Shown: positions 32,301-43,349 of the stretch, piece after piece
How positions within the stretch are numbered: position 1 is the first letter of the stretch
How the letters are laid out: each line of letters opens with the position of its first letter
Assembly: GCA_025617745.1 (NCBI GenBank)
Contig: CM046863.1
Coordinates: forward strand, 16,248,875 to 16,312,874
From: Heliocidaris erythrogramma
Lineage: Eukaryota; Echinodermata; Echinoidea; Camarodonta; Echinometridae
DNA: 64,000 nt
Direction of reading: 5' to 3'
Made by a program: the position numbers and the translations under genes
Notes under the pieces: model-generated
Told to the model about the DNA's origin: nothing
The model's input: the letters and a program-made list of their open reading frames with translations, nothing else
Database searches by the model: none

Positions 32301-35300
32301 CTGTGCGGAGAGAGAATAGAAATATCAGCAACATCTGAAATATACACTCCTGTGTGGAGTGATCTAGAGGACACAGAACAGAAACATAAACCTTTTAGAA
32401 ACAGATTAACATACACTTTAAGGATATATTTATTGGTAGATTAAATTGTAAAATCATAAGCCTGAACAAAGCTCTACAGTGTACCTTGTATTAAACATCA
32501 ATTGGTGACGTACATAACATACATGGGCACAAAATGTGATATAGCTACAGAACAAGAGCCCAAGGGGGCATGACGCTCACCTGAGGTGGATCAATTCACA
32601 TCTGGTGCATGTTCTCTCTAGCACCACCAGGAGATATGTTAGAAATTGAAACAACTAGGAGGATGTACATGAGATGATGTTAGAAATTAACATAATTCCC
32701 CACCCCATGTTATTTGAATCTCCTACATCTAAGGATGATTCCCACCAAGTGTGGTTGAATCATACAACAAATCATGCAAAGAATGTACATTTCCCCTCCT
32801 GCATATTAACCTGGCCCTCACAGGACCCCTATGGGGCCACCCTGAGAATATCATGAACAACTTTTTTTTATTCATTTTCAAGATGTATATAACACACAAA
32901 ATATCTAGATAAACTTCTGGTTCTGGAGAAGAAGATGTTTGAAATTTACATAGCTTTTACACTTGGGGGCCCTCCCCCTGGGCCCCCTGGGGGCCACATG
33001 TACCATTTTAGCAACTTTGTGTCCCCTACCCCTAAGGATGATTCCTGCCAAGTTTGGTTGAATTTCGATCATGGGTTTTGGAGAAGAAGATGAAAATTTA
33101 AAAAGTTAACGGACGACGCACGACGGACGACGGACAAATTTCCATCGCAATAAAAACTGAAAACGAGCTCTCGTGTTCCTTGTATATACACATTTGCTAA
33201 CTTAAAACTCATGTACAGTTTTTGTAGCAAAACGAATTGGAAAGAACCGTGTTAAATGTAGTCTCATGCTGTTCTCCTTCTATCAAAAGATGTTTGTGAC
33301 CATTTGGTATTCCATGAATGATTTCCGGTGAATTTTACCTTAAATATTTATGATAAGTGATCATACGTATGTACAGACACTTTTTTTGTGGATCGATACT
33401 ACAGGGTCAAGCTGTTGGCCTACTTTTGAAGAAAAAGAAGCAAGCAATTTTTAATATGAAAATAAATGATCATTGATGGGATGGTTCCAATCCGTTTGTA
33501 TCACACTTCCTTTACTCTTGAAACCAGAAACTTCCGCGACATAAACCTTATGCGAATTGTTAATGACAGCCAATTTTTGCAAAGTGCTATAATTTTATGT
33601 TGTTTCAATTGTGATTTGATTATTTCAAGAAACGTGACCACTCGCAAAATTCGTGAAAGTTTCATAATGTGAAAATTTCTGGATTTACAGTACTAGTACT
33701 CAGTAAGTATCCATTAACCCGTTGACTATTGAATTCTTTAACTCTCATAAGATTAATACAGGAGCCAGTAGTCTATGGGGTAATATTATAGAACGGGTCG
33801 AGAAATCCCCACAATCTGATTGGTCGAGAGCTGTGCGTTGATATTTACTGGACAGACGTTCGATATCACATAATTATTCCGATCACTGACGATAGCTACT
33901 GTAAACATGCTATCGCGCACTAGGTCAGCCGCAACAAGTCACCGAGCAAGATGGTTGCGGCGGCCCCGGTTAATTTTTAAACTCTTGACTGATTTAGCAG
34001 CTCTACTTGAAGATCCAGACGCCGCAAGTACTAAAAAATCAATTAAATTTGGATATTCTAGATTGGAGAGTTTTGCTAGGATTAAACATTTGGATTTGAC
34101 TGACATCTCTGTTCCTGAATTGGACACTCTGCTGACTTCGTTTTACGCGTCGATACGTAAAGAGGATGGTGCGTTGTACACTAAGAAGTCCATTCAATAC
34201 ATTCTTTATGGTGTTCAACGTCACTTTCTTGTCAATCGCAATATTGATATCTGCAACAAAACTCAATTTCCTGAGAGTGTTCGTATGTTTAAGGCCGTTT
34301 TAGTTAAACTGAAACGAGAGGGACTCGGTAGTGCTAAACACAAGGACCCAATTTCTCCTGCTGACTTTGAAAAGATACAATCATCTGAGCAAACGGATTG
34401 CACCAGACCACAAGGTCTCCAGAACAAGGTATTTATAGACATATTAACCTTCTTTTGTAACCGAGGAAGGGAGAATGTTAGCAATTTCAAAGCATCTGAC
34501 TTTACTGTGTGTACTGATGAGGATGGACTACGGTATGTGACAAAACGTGATCAGCTCACTAAAAATCACAGGGAGAATGACGATGAAGTTGGTAGTGGAG
34601 GGTTCATGTATGAAATACAGGGAAATGATAGATGTCCTGTCAAATCAATTTCAGTTCTATGTCTCAAAACTCAATCCATCTTGCCCATGGTTTTGGCAGA
34701 AACCTAAACCAACTACACCACTTAGTGATAGTGATCCATGGTACTGTAACATTCCAGTAGGGATAAACACTATAGCCCACAAAATGAAAGTGATCTCAAC
34801 TGCGTCCAAGTGCAGCAAGGTTTACACAAACCACTGCCTTCGGGCAACATGTGTTACCACACCCGACAATGCTGGATTTCCATCAAGAGACATCATGTCG
34901 TCAGTGGACATCGTAGTGAGAGTTCGCTCAAGATCTATTCGAAAACCAGCAATGAAAGAAAGAAGGAGATGTCTGGTAAGATCGCAAGCAAGATTCACTT
35001 GGGCGAGGCGAGATCTTGTCCATCAACATCTACGACAGTGCCAGTGGATGATGCAGAAGTCGATGTTAATGTTGGGAACCAGCACGTGGATCTTCAGACA
35101 GCACCAACATCACCACCTCGCAGTCGAGCACCATTAACAGCAGTGCAACAATCTGTGCAGCCTGCTCAACGCCAACTCACTGTCATCAGAGAGCAACACT
35201 ATGTGTACTACCAGTCATAATTTTAATTTCAACAACTGCGTAGTACACATTCATAACAACTAGCCATGTTGTTGTGGACTTGTAAATGCGTTCATTGTTA

Positions 35301-37036
35301 TTTATTGGAAGTTTATCGCGTTAACTGTTTGATGTGTGTACGTAGATCTACGTACATGCATTCCTGAACTTAGACTTGAAATTACATGTATAATAACTTA
35401 CAACTGTACTACACGCAAGATTAGAAGGCCTCCTTTATTGTTTTGGGCAAGATCATCGTTCACTAGTCATCACTGCTCAGAATAGGTAAGTTTTAGTAGT
35501 GCATTACCCATAAAAATTGAAATAAATGACAGAAAATGCGTTAAAAATGCATTTGGAAAAATCATGCGTCCGGTAATTACCGGACGCATGGCTAGTCATG
35601 CATCCAGTAAATTTGCCATGCGTCGGTAATTACCGGACGAATGATCGAAAAAAATGGATTTTTGGCAACAATTTGTCCACCGTTCTATAAAACAGATGAT
35701 GCACAGGTCTTTTCGTGTGTCGGTAGGAATAGTGTGCATGCGGTAACTATGGAAACTAGTCTAAACCCACTCGGCTGCGCCTCATGGGTTAAACATTCCA
35801 TAGTTACCTTATGCACACAATTCCTACCGACACACTCAGACCTGTGCATAATTTGTATATTATCATTCATTACCCTAAGTTGCGTATATTGCTCTTTCAA
35901 GACCTCAATGGCTGCGTTGTCAAAGCCTAAGTAGGTGCCGACCATCCTCCACTCTGCACCCAGTTTGTTGGACAGATCACGTAGTTTCATCTCTGTGATT
36001 TCATAACTGCATTGGTGGGGTACGTAAGTGGGTGCTCTGTTCGGTTGCTGAGGGGGGACGGGTTGGGGTACGTACGCAGGTGCCGCAATGTGGGAAGCGA
36101 GAGGGGCGGGCTGATTATGTTGCGGCTGTTGGACGTGGTGGTTGTAGTTCTCGGGTGGGATAGGTCTCATGCCCTGAGGCACAGTGCGACGGCATTCCCC
36201 TGCGATGAAAAGGGAAATAAGGTCATACAGATTAAATAAGGTCATACAGATTAAATAAGGTTTGCATTGAAGGTATAAACCAGTAACCCAAAAGTTCAGA
36301 CTTAACCAGATCAAAGCAATTGCCAATGAATTCAAATCCCAATCACAAGGGACTTTCTACACCATCATTTTGATAAACTCTCATTGTTATTCTACATTTA
36401 CATTTGTCATGTGTCTTTTATCTTCAAAATATGTCAAATAATCTCAAGTCAGCTTTGAGCTGCGATGATTTTTATTTTGAATAAACCCTGTAAAATGTGT
36501 AATTGGGTATTTACAGACGTGTATCAATCAGATATGATTATTTACATCTGGGGATCTACATTTAACATCACCATCCGAAAGACGTGACTCAGTCTCGAAC
36601 CTGGGTCCGCTGAATCAGTTTATAACTTTCACAGTAGCTGGATTACAGGGGCATGCCACAACGCCCCCCCCCCCCCCCCCCCGATGAACAGGATTGCGTA
36701 ACAAATCACTGCCACCGGTAATGATGTCCTAATAATGTTCTTTTGTAACTCACCTGTCATGACCTTCTGCCCAAGACTACGCAGCTTGCACTTCTCCAGG
36801 GCCGCTATGAGCAGCCCCCTCTCCAACGGTGGGCTCTGGTTGTTGTGCCACGTAAAGAGCATCTGGCTGGCAGCCTGCTCAATATTCATCATATATTGCC
36901 TCTCCCAGTTGGCTAGTCGGTTCTCCGATATACCAAGGTACAGGCCCAGTTTCCTCCAGTCGTAAGGCCCAAGCTGCTCACTGATGTAACTGATCTCTAG
37001 AGCATCTAGGGGTGTAGTTGGATCCAGAGACGCCAT
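32166..37036 (-). CDS. Tandem death-domain protein, three coding exons
   Basis: The assembled protein has 247 residues: death domain 1 (about residues 12-94; DWRKLGLYLGISENRLANW, WHNNQSPPLERGLLIAAL), a Pro/Gln/His-rich linker (95-160), and death domain 2 (about 165-243; WRMVGTYLGFDNAAI, MLLKWRSMNGVEAT). Death domains form six-helix adaptor modules in apoptosis and NF-kB/innate signalling. The final acidic tail is VDEPDD. Exons are 37036-36754, 36199-35874 and 32300-32166, with phases 1 and 0 and GT/AG at each junction. No kinase, TIR, caspase or membrane segment is visible, so it is an adaptor by domain content only; partners are unknown. The ATG is preceded by TTCTTCTTAG, so a 5' UTR exon may lie upstream. 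A Crypton element and a hairpin element occupy intron 2. Confidence 0.8.
32277..32359 (-). repeat. 49-bp tandem duplication over the exon 3 acceptor
   Basis: CAGCAACATCTGAAATATAC and the following CACTCCTGTG are present at 32277 and again at 32326. On the minus strand this duplicates the 3' splice site and the first exon bases. The distal copy also reads CACACAG before GAGTG, so it could act as a decoy acceptor. Confidence 0.8.
32540..33180. repeat. Dispersed repeat of the AAGAGCCCAAGGGGGC type
   Basis: It starts ACAAGAGCCCAAGGGGGCAT then ACGCTCACCTGAGG and ends with ACGGACGACGCACGACGG and GAGCTCTCGTGTTCC. The sentence-like module AAGGATGATTCC followed by CCAAGTTTGGTTGAAT occurs twice (about 32730 and 33038). 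Such blocks are common interspersed repeats in marine invertebrates. Confidence 0.55.
33513..33692. mobile_element. Palindromic TACTGTAAACCAGAA element, copy 3
   Basis: Left TACTCTTGAAACCAGAAAC is mirrored by TTTCTGGATTTACAGTA. Interior GCGAATTGTTAATGACAGCC matches copy 1. Confidence 0.6.
33907..35220 (+). mobile_element. Crypton-type tyrosine recombinase element, frameshifted
   Basis: The frames encode a DNA-breaking tyrosine recombinase of the Crypton/DUF3504 kind, related to the domesticated ZMYM, QRICH1 and KIAA1958 domains. The frame starts at 33907 (first 266 residues), shifts near 34645 into another frame (CPWFWQKPKP region), then shifts back near 34895. Catalytic landmarks survive: Arg in NRGRENV, His-x-x-Arg in NHCLRAT (34832-34843), His in SGHRSES (34909-34911) and Tyr in KIYSK (34936-34938). 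The C-terminal tail is Gln/Pro/Thr-rich. Two frameshifts make it inactive as read, unless they are sequencing errors. It lies antisense in intron 2 of the death-domain gene. Confidence 0.85.
35563..35640. repeat. Perfect 28-bp palindrome and related copy
   Basis: CATGCGTCCGGTAA with its exact inverse forms a 28-bp palindrome at 35563-35590. A second, imperfect version with GGTAATTACCGGACG is at 35612-35640. This may be the end region of the Crypton or a separate small repeat. Confidence 0.65.
35699..35849. mobile_element. 151-bp hairpin element in the death-domain gene
   Basis: Arms ATGCACAGGTC, TGTGTCGGTAGGAAT, GGTAACTATGGAA are mirrored by TTCCATAGTTACC, ATTCCTACCGACACA, GACCTGTGCAT. The loop contains CCCACTCGGCTGCGCC. 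The arm starts 25 bp after the exon 2 donor, within intron 2. Confidence 0.75.
35874..36199 (-). CDS. Death-domain gene exon 2 (linker and first half of domain 2)
   Basis: The acceptor is TTTTCATCGCAG and the donor GTAATG after CTTAGG. It encodes residues 95-203. The donor choice is supported because it alone joins exon 3 in phase; the next GT (CAG|GTCTGA at about 35840) is out of phase and inside the hairpin element. Confidence 0.7.
36754..37036 (-). CDS. Death-domain gene exon 1 (death domain 1)
   Basis: It runs from ATG at 37036 to the donor GTGAGT in phase 1. It encodes residues 1-94 starting MASLDPTTPLDALEISYISE. The Trp in DWRKLG and the LxxW pattern are the death-domain core. The open frame extends upstream, but the acceptor-like TTCTTCTTAG just before ATG argues for this start. 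Confidence 0.8.
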
Positions 37037-37115
37037 ACTAAGAAGAAAGATAAATTGTAAGATCTTCAGGAGCTTAGAGGGTAGTGGATTTAATACTCCC
37101 AAGTGACCAGCCGAC

Positions 37116-37475
37116 CTTTTCACACGAGAGTAAAATTCATTGCATGGAAAGCTTATTAGTTTAATGCTGATTAACTAATCAGCTCTAAAGCAACTTTTTC
37201 CTGTGTGAACATTGAACTATACGATGTTCGGACAGATACGAACTCATGATCTAAAGACGGGTCAGAGCAGCCTACAGATACAGAGTTCGTATAGAGGAGG
37301 CAAGAGATTTTGTGTGTGAACGGATATACGTCTTTAATTGGGCGGAGATAAGACCAGGCGCGCGCTTTGATTGACATAACCTACTGTTATTTTGCGCAAT
37401 AGCCCTACTGCGCATTTAATCAGCAGTGAATCTCTAACGATCGCACCGAAATTTTCTGTGTGAAGATGCCATACT
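37116..37475. mobile_element. Possible inverted-repeat element upstream of the death-domain gene
   Basis: Left CTTTTCACACGAGAG is weakly mirrored by TTTTCTGTGTGAAG. GCCATACTAAGAAGA, the site of the gene start, occurs both at 37033 and at about 37469, so the segment could be an insertion with a long duplication of the ATG region. The second ATG (MASSHRK...) leads nowhere. Confidence 0.4.
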
Positions 37476-37613
37476 AAGAAGACAGTACAAGAAAGAGTGT
37501 AAATCCTTCAGGATTTGAATATACATGTAAGTACATGTAAGCAGGGGGGTGTACTAATTGTCCAAGAAGGCCACTTGCAATAATGTGCAAACAAGTTGAC
37601 TGATGACCATTAT

Positions 37614-37732
37614 GGGCCCCCATTTCATTAAACTTGTTGTTAATCAATAACAGCTGTTATCAATAACAACTGCCACATTTTTCTCACAGCTAATCAAATG
37701 CAACAATTCCAGTATTTTATGAAACAGGGCCC
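37614..37732. mobile_element. Family B repeat, shortened
   Basis: Left GGGCCCCCATTTCATTAAAC, right TTTTATGAAACAGGGCCC. The core is partly deleted. Confidence 0.6.
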
Positions 37733-38640
37733 AGAGTTCCCATTTGGAAGTACTTAGATAAGTAACTGTCACCCTATCAAGCACACAAGCTTCAAACTCA
37801 GATCAGACCATCTCAGTCATTCAAAAGAAGGTTGTCACTGGTCTGCATTCTCATGAAATAGTCCACCGGCACACCTCATTCACTTTGCACAGTAGCGATT
37901 CAGGGTGTGCAAGCCTAAGGTGACTTCTTCTCACCTCCACAGCAACAAGCCATACTTAAATCAGAGACACCAAGGTCAAAGACCAGCAATACGTCAGATT
38001 TCTGCGCATCAGCGCCAGGTAGGCGAGGAACCATGCGGTATGTGTAATATATATATGGAGATAGGCTGAGCGGCCAGGCGTGAGCCAAGAGATTTTGGGC
38101 ACGAGAACACTACTGCTCAAAAGAAATGGATCGCTTAGGGAGAAATTTACCTTACTGCGTCCCTCTGCTCGGTTAAGGGAAATAAAAAATTTCCCCAAGA
38201 TCTTGATTTTCTTCTTAGGCGCACCGTTATAATGGAACGCATCCCTGTACGCGCCCCTTGATCGAAAATAGCTTCGTTGTTGACACTAGATCTAAGTTAC
38301 ACTAGCCCCGGTGACATGTACGCGACTTACGGATTGCACACAGAACACTGTCACAGCACAAATGAAACAGACATGGGTGTGGCTCAATTCATGCCAAATA
38401 CGAAAAATCCGCAACAAGGAGGCACAACATTCCGTCTTCCGTAATACACCATGTAACGGATAATGACACAGATAATGACACGGAAGACAGAAGGGTGTAA
38501 GAGAAACTACATGTACATGTAGATGTAGATGAATTCTCGACTGCGCGCAGTTAAAATTTATGCCTCCGCCCTTGCCAGATCAGAAATATATCGCACATTC
38601 ATGTTGATTTGTTTTAAATTTTGATCGAACCAGAATAAAA
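37733..38640. other. Unassigned sequence upstream of the death-domain gene
   Basis: No exon is recognised. ATGTACATGTAGATGTAG repeats near 38510. Promoter elements for the minus-strand gene could lie here but none is clear. Confidence 0.35.
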
Positions 38641-39150
38641 AGCCTCTAATAACATGTTAATATACCTCTTTGACATTTGACCTTACATGTACACCTTATA
38701 ACCCCAAAACCTGGGGAGCGTTTCATCAAGCGTGTTTGTCAGTGATTTTTACCGACAACTGTTATAAGCTACTGAAATCCTTGCATCTGATTGGCTGAGA
38801 GCAAATTTGTCAGTGAAAATCACTGACAAGACACTTGATGAAATGCTCCCCTGATCACTTTATCTCCTCCTACAATTTAGTCATGAATACAAAATACATG
38901 TAGTTGATAATAAAGGTAACAAAAACCCCCGTAAATTTCACATACACCTGTATAATGACCTCTATGACCTTTGACATTTGACCTACATATCCCAAAATCT
39001 AATCAGATCATCTTCCTATACTGATACATACTAGCACCAAGTTTGAAGTTCATACCTCAAATGGTTCTTGAGTTGTCGCGAGAACGAGGCTAACACCTGC
39101 AATTTCAGAAATTGACCTCTGTGACTTTTGACCTTTGACCTACACTACCG
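38641..39150. repeat. Dispersed repeat with TTTGACCT motifs, split by a family A element
   Basis: GACATTTGACCTTACATG (38670), GACCTTTGACATTTGACC (38967) and GACTTTTGACCTTTGACC (39122) recur, with CAAGTTTGAAGTTCATACCTC between them. A family A palindrome (GGGGAGCGTTTCATCAAG to CTTGATGAAATGCTCCCC) sits at 38713-38851. TGACCTTTGACCT is a perfect DR1 nuclear-receptor site in reverse. Confidence 0.6.
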
Positions 39151-39164
39151 TCTAAAAGTTTTGG

Positions 39165-39610
39165 CATGGGGACGTCCCCGTTTCCCCTACTGTTACTAGG
39201 GAGCTTACGAAACGGGACGGGAGAGCAACAGGACGGAGGAGAATTAACCGACTGTGAAGGTCCTCGCACCTTCCCCGTCTTGTTTTTCAATCAAGTTACG
39301 AAAAAGTGGACGGCGACGCACAGCAATGTTCGGCTTCCGTCCCCACTTTAGACCAGACACTATTTCGCCAGAACCTTCCTGAAATCTAACAGGACGGAGA
39401 CATACTCTGAGTCGCTCATGTGCACATTGAGTTTTCGCTTGACTCCATCTTCAAAGGCTCCCATCCTGAAATCGTAAGCTCGTTACTATTTGAGCTTTAC
39501 GGGAAGCTTCCCGAAAAGCTGAATCGGCTTGCTCCCGATTGCGTCTCCATAGCTTCCCGGTAGCTTAACGGTAGCTTCCCGATAGCTTACCGATGGCTTC
39601 CCGCGGTTTG
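39165..39610. other. GC-rich stretch with TAGCTTCCCGGTAGCTTA repeats
   Basis: At about 39550-39605 a 22-bp unit (ATAGCTTCCCGGTAGCTTAA type) repeats about 2.5 times. GAGCTTACGAAACGGGACGG and similar motifs are nearby. No coding call is possible. Confidence 0.4.
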
Positions 39611-40439
39611 CCAAACGTTTTCTCTCACCTCACCGAACTGATAGCGTGTATCCTCAAATACGCGCGCGTGAAACCATGGTGAGAAAACTCATATAATCGA
39701 CCATGTGAGGGTTCTTCGATTTGAGTGATATTGATCAACTGATCACACTCGTATTAGCTTGCACTAGATGCACGGGTGAGGTTGTTTGTGTTTTTTTTAA
39801 TCGAGTCTGCGTTTGTATACTAATATTATGTACGACTTAAAACCAGTGGTTTGGGACGGTCACTGATTATGAAGACCCGAACTTATAACAAGACAGTTGA
39901 CATGCCACTGAAAAGCTTCTCTTTATTATTATTTTTTTGGGGGGGGGGGGGGGTGGCGGCAGGGGTATTTTATGATATCTCCTTTTTCATCGCCATGATG
40001 ATCTTTCACTTTCAAACGATAATTATGTATAAATACACACAATAATTCGGAAACTAATCGAATATGGGCTTCTAGGGAGGGTTTGAATGTACCAAAGCTT
40101 AACATTACAATGTTAAATCGGTCATATCTCTCAGGAAAACAGATCACAGATATAGCGTCATAAGTTACTGACAAACGAGGATTCATATAAATCATAATGG
40201 TTTGGCCCTCATGAATCCTAACTTTATAAACACTTTGCATGTTGTTAAACCGTCGAGAATAGTAAAACAAATAGCAGCCAGATATGCAAGGAATTGATAG
40301 CCTATACTGCCAAAGCTCTCGTGGATGCATTGCCTGAAAAACAAGTAAGCTATACATGTACATATTTTTGTCATGTGATGAGTTATAAAAATGGTAGACT
40401 ACTTTATCAAAGGCACATCACGATGTTTGCCGTCATCAT

Positions 40440-40830
40440 GAATGCTGATTTGCAAACATTATTCTTATGATTGAAGAGCACGCATCCGCCATTTTATATC
40501 TGCATGACAAGAGGAGGCATGGATACACAAACACTGGTGAGTTCTCTGAAATTTCTTAAGATCTTTTTTTTGGATTTTTTTGTAAAAATACGTACGATCA
40601 AAAAGAGATTCTAATTCAAAACATTTCCCTAGGCGGAAACCCTGTGGGGAATGGCCTGTCGGTCGTGGGAGTTATCAGAAAAGTGTTATTTCAGGGCATT
40701 TTCATGTCCTGCTAACCTGTGCGCAATTCGATTGCTGGGGATAAACGCCTGGCTTCGTGATGTAAAAGGCGTATAGCCAATTTTTTTTTCTTTTTAAATC
40801 ACGAAGCTAATCCTGGCTACCCAGACCGAC
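40440..40830 (+). repeat. Duplicated module with a small ATG exon, copy a
   Basis: It contains CCGCCATTTTATATCTGC (a YY1-like core), then at 40519-40536 a start ATGGATACACAAACACTG (MDTQTL) followed by donor GTGAGT. The following ~300 bp end in a GCTTCGTGAT/ATCACGAAGC hairpin. The same layout is at 41770-42115. The exon could join phase 0 to the exon at 42641 or 44102, but this is inferred. Confidence 0.5.
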
Positions 40831-41011
40831 TCTATTTACTCTATACACCGATACAATTCTCAAGAGCTGATCTGCGGAAGGTCTATTTAGGTATAAAGTG
40901 GCATCGCATATATGATACTTTAATTTTAAAAATATGTATTCGGGCTACGATACAACTATAAATTGTCATTTGCCCATGTAAATTGCGAGACCCACGGAAT
41001 AGAGTGGTTTC

Positions 41012-41381
41012 ACTCACTCATAGCTACGTTCCTATCCTTTGTGTGTAGAATCTAGGCAGTCATACGGCTCAACTTTTTCAAACACCACTGCACAAAAGTC
41101 ACCAACATTCACTCAAAATCGGCATTTAATTTACAAAAACCGACCCCAATATATCCAAGAAATACAATAAATTCAACTCACCGATGTTGGAAAAGATGAT
41201 TCCGAAAATGAAATCCGTAATTTACTGTCGATTCTCGCGAAACGAGCTATCGGAGTCATTGTGTACATTTCCTGGTCGCGGCGGGCGCTGACATCTCCCA
41301 AAAGAATTTTTTCGTTAAAAATTCGTTCCCTATCCCGTACACGGAAAAGTCCCGATTTTCTGTGTGCGCGATTGTAGAGAA
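41012..41381 (-). repeat. Module with a minus-strand exon-like frame, copy 1
   Basis: It begins CACTCATAGCTACGTTCC. On the minus strand a frame reads MYTMTPIARFARIDSK and runs to a donor GTGAGT near 41181. The copy at 43350-43740 has the same layout, with a stop before the donor. Lying head to head with the ATG exon at 41816, it looks like one side of a bidirectional promoter. Confidence 0.45.
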
Positions 41382-41744
41382 CGTTTGTAAATTTATTATT
41401 TAGCTCAATTTTATTCACTATTTAGCTCTTTTCTACGATTATTATACGATAAAATGACATAAAGGATACAATGTTTTATAAATAATGAATTTTGCAATTT
41501 CCATTTTTTTTAAATAATGATTTTACAATATTCATCATATATAAATAATGAATTTTGCAGTTTCCATTATTTATAAATAATGATTTCACAAATTCATTAT
41601 ATATAAAATATTATGGAAATTGCAAAATTCATTATTTATAAAACATTGTATCCTTTATGTCATTTTATCGTATAATAATCGTAGAAAAGAGCTAAATAGT
41701 GAATTATATGTAAATAATTGAGCTAAATAATAAATTTACAAACG
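41382..41744. mobile_element. 363-bp AT-rich foldback element
   Basis: Ends CGTTTGTAAATTTATTATTT and the exact inverse; the arms remain near-identical for about 110 bp (AAAATGACATAAAGGATACA and its inverse). The centre contains four degenerate AAATAATGAATTTTGCA units. It separates the two head-to-head exon-like frames. Confidence 0.8.
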
Positions 41745-41769
41745 GCGCCTAATAGTTTTCATGATTTCG

Positions 41770-42115
41770 ATTACGGCGATCGTGCCGCCATTTTGATCTG
41801 CATGACCTCGGAGGCATGGATACGCAAACGCTGGTGAGTTTTCTGAAATTTTTATCATCTTTTTATGGATATATTTCCAAAATTATACTCAATCAAAAAA
41901 AAATTGTCATTCCAAACGTTTCCCTAGGAGGAAACGCTGTGGGGAAGGGCCTGTGGGTCGCGGAAATTATCAGAAAAGTGTGATTTCAGGGCATTTTTCA
42001 TGTCGTACTACCCCGTGCGGAATCTGATTGCTGGGTAATAACGCCTAGCTTCGTGTGTAGAAGGCGTATAACCTTTTTTTTTTTTCTACATTCACGAAGC
42101 TAATCCTGGCTAGGT
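41770..42115 (+). repeat. Duplicated module with a small ATG exon, copy b
   Basis: GTGCCGCCATTTTGATCTGC is followed by ATGGATACGCAAACGCTG at 41816-41833 and donor GTGAGT. All six codons match copy a (MDTQTL) with only third-position changes, which favours coding constraint on a real first exon. Confidence 0.5.
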
Positions 42116-42120
42116 GAGCC

Positions 42121-42232
42121 CACATCAGCAAGCAATGGTCATATTGACCATTAGGATCATATACATGTGTGTATACCACATCAGCAAGCAATGGTCATAT
42201 TGACCATTAGAATCATATACATGTGTGTATAC
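42121..42232. repeat. Exact 56-bp tandem duplication
   Basis: CACATCAGCAAGCAATGGTC to ATGTGTGTATAC is present at 42121-42176 and 42177-42232 with one base difference. It includes the small palindrome AATGGTCATATTGACCATT. Confidence 0.9.
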
Positions 42233-42512
42233 TGGGTATTGGGGATACAGATGTAATTTTGTTTCAAATGGATGTTTTTGTGGGCAAACTAATACTTAAG
42301 TATCATTCTTTAGAGTTTAAGTTATAAGTTCGTTAAGATACAAAATGTAGAAAGTTATAAAAACTTACATTTACAGCTCTCTTTTTGGAACTTGTTACCC
42401 ACACCTGCATACGGATCACGATTGCTCTCAATAATGTTGCCCACTAGTGAGGCCGCTCTACATGGTTACGCACCGTTGATACGTACGCAGAATGTTACGC
42501 ACACAAGCTATT

Positions 42513-42650
42513 CTACGAAGATCTGAAAGGGCCAAACTGACGACGTAAAAAAATAAAAAATATTACGTACGTACGTAGTAATTATTACGTACGTACGTAA
42601 TATTTTTTCTTTTTTTACGTCGTCAGTTTGGCCCTTTCAGGTCTTCGTAG
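42513..42650. repeat. 138-bp near-perfect palindrome spanning a 3' splice site
   Basis: Each ~64-bp arm has CTACGAAGA, GGGCCAAACTGACGACG and TATTACGTACGTACGTA; about three positions differ between arms. The right arm contains the polypyrimidine tract, the CAG acceptor and the first ten exon bases. Confidence 0.9.
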
Positions 42651-42819
42651 GAGATCGACGAACCCATCGCGCCGGTACTACTACGAGCGCTGAGGGCTCC
42701 CTTCATCATAATCGTGAAAAATACAAACTGGATGCTGACGGGACAGTCTCGATAGCAGTTATCGACAAAAAGGACCCAAAATTTCAGGAAACCCTCTTCA
42801 ATGGTCACAAAACAACCTG
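42641..42819 (+). CDS. Unidentified internal exon, copy 1
   Basis: This 179-bp frame lies between acceptor GCCCTTTCAG and donor GTAAGT, phase 0 in and phase 2 out. It encodes VFVGDRRTHRAGTTTSAEGS, then a Lys/Asp-rich part with LDADGTVSIAVIDKKDPKFQ. I do not recognise the family. It could follow MDTQTL in frame. Conservation between copies (three residue changes in 59) suggests a recent duplication. Confidence 0.45.
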
Positions 42820-43349
42820 GTAAGTTTTAATCATCTATTATTCAATATAATTCTTTGGATATAAGTAAACTGTAATATATTATATTCAATTAAATATAGC
42901 CAGAAATGCACAGTGATGCAGTTTAGGTATGGGATGTGTGTTGGCTGCGTTACTACACAGTCGGCAATGGCGTGTACCTATGAGTGGTGTATACTGGGTA
43001 TTGGGGATACAGATGTAATTTTGTTTGAAACGGAGGTTTTTGTGGGCAAACTGATACTTAAGTATCATTCTTTAGATTTTAAGTTATCAGTTCGTTAAGA
43101 TACAAAATGTAGAAAGTTATAAAAACTTACATTTACAGCCCTCTTTTTGGTACTTGTTACCCACACCTCCATACGGATGACGACTGCTCTCAATATGTTG
43201 CGCACTAGTGAGGCCGCTCTACATGGTTACGCACCGTAGATACGTACGCAGAATGTTACGCACACAAGCTATTCTACGAAGACCTGGAAGGGCCAAACTG
43301 ACGACGTAAAAAAATAAAAAATATTACGTACGTACGTAGTAATTATTAC

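Larger units (their letters stand above)
42226..42987 (+). repeat. Tandem module X, copy 1
   Basis: It runs from TGTATACTGGGTATTGG to CGTGTACCTATGAGTGG. It holds the 138-bp palindrome and the 179-bp exon. Copy 2 follows head to tail at 42988-44448. Confidence 0.85.

Noticed and set aside
35685-35873. C-terminal extension of death-domain exon 2 through the hairpin
   Set aside because: It would end the second death domain half-way in repeat sequence; the in-phase donor at 35873 and the matching last exon explain the data better.
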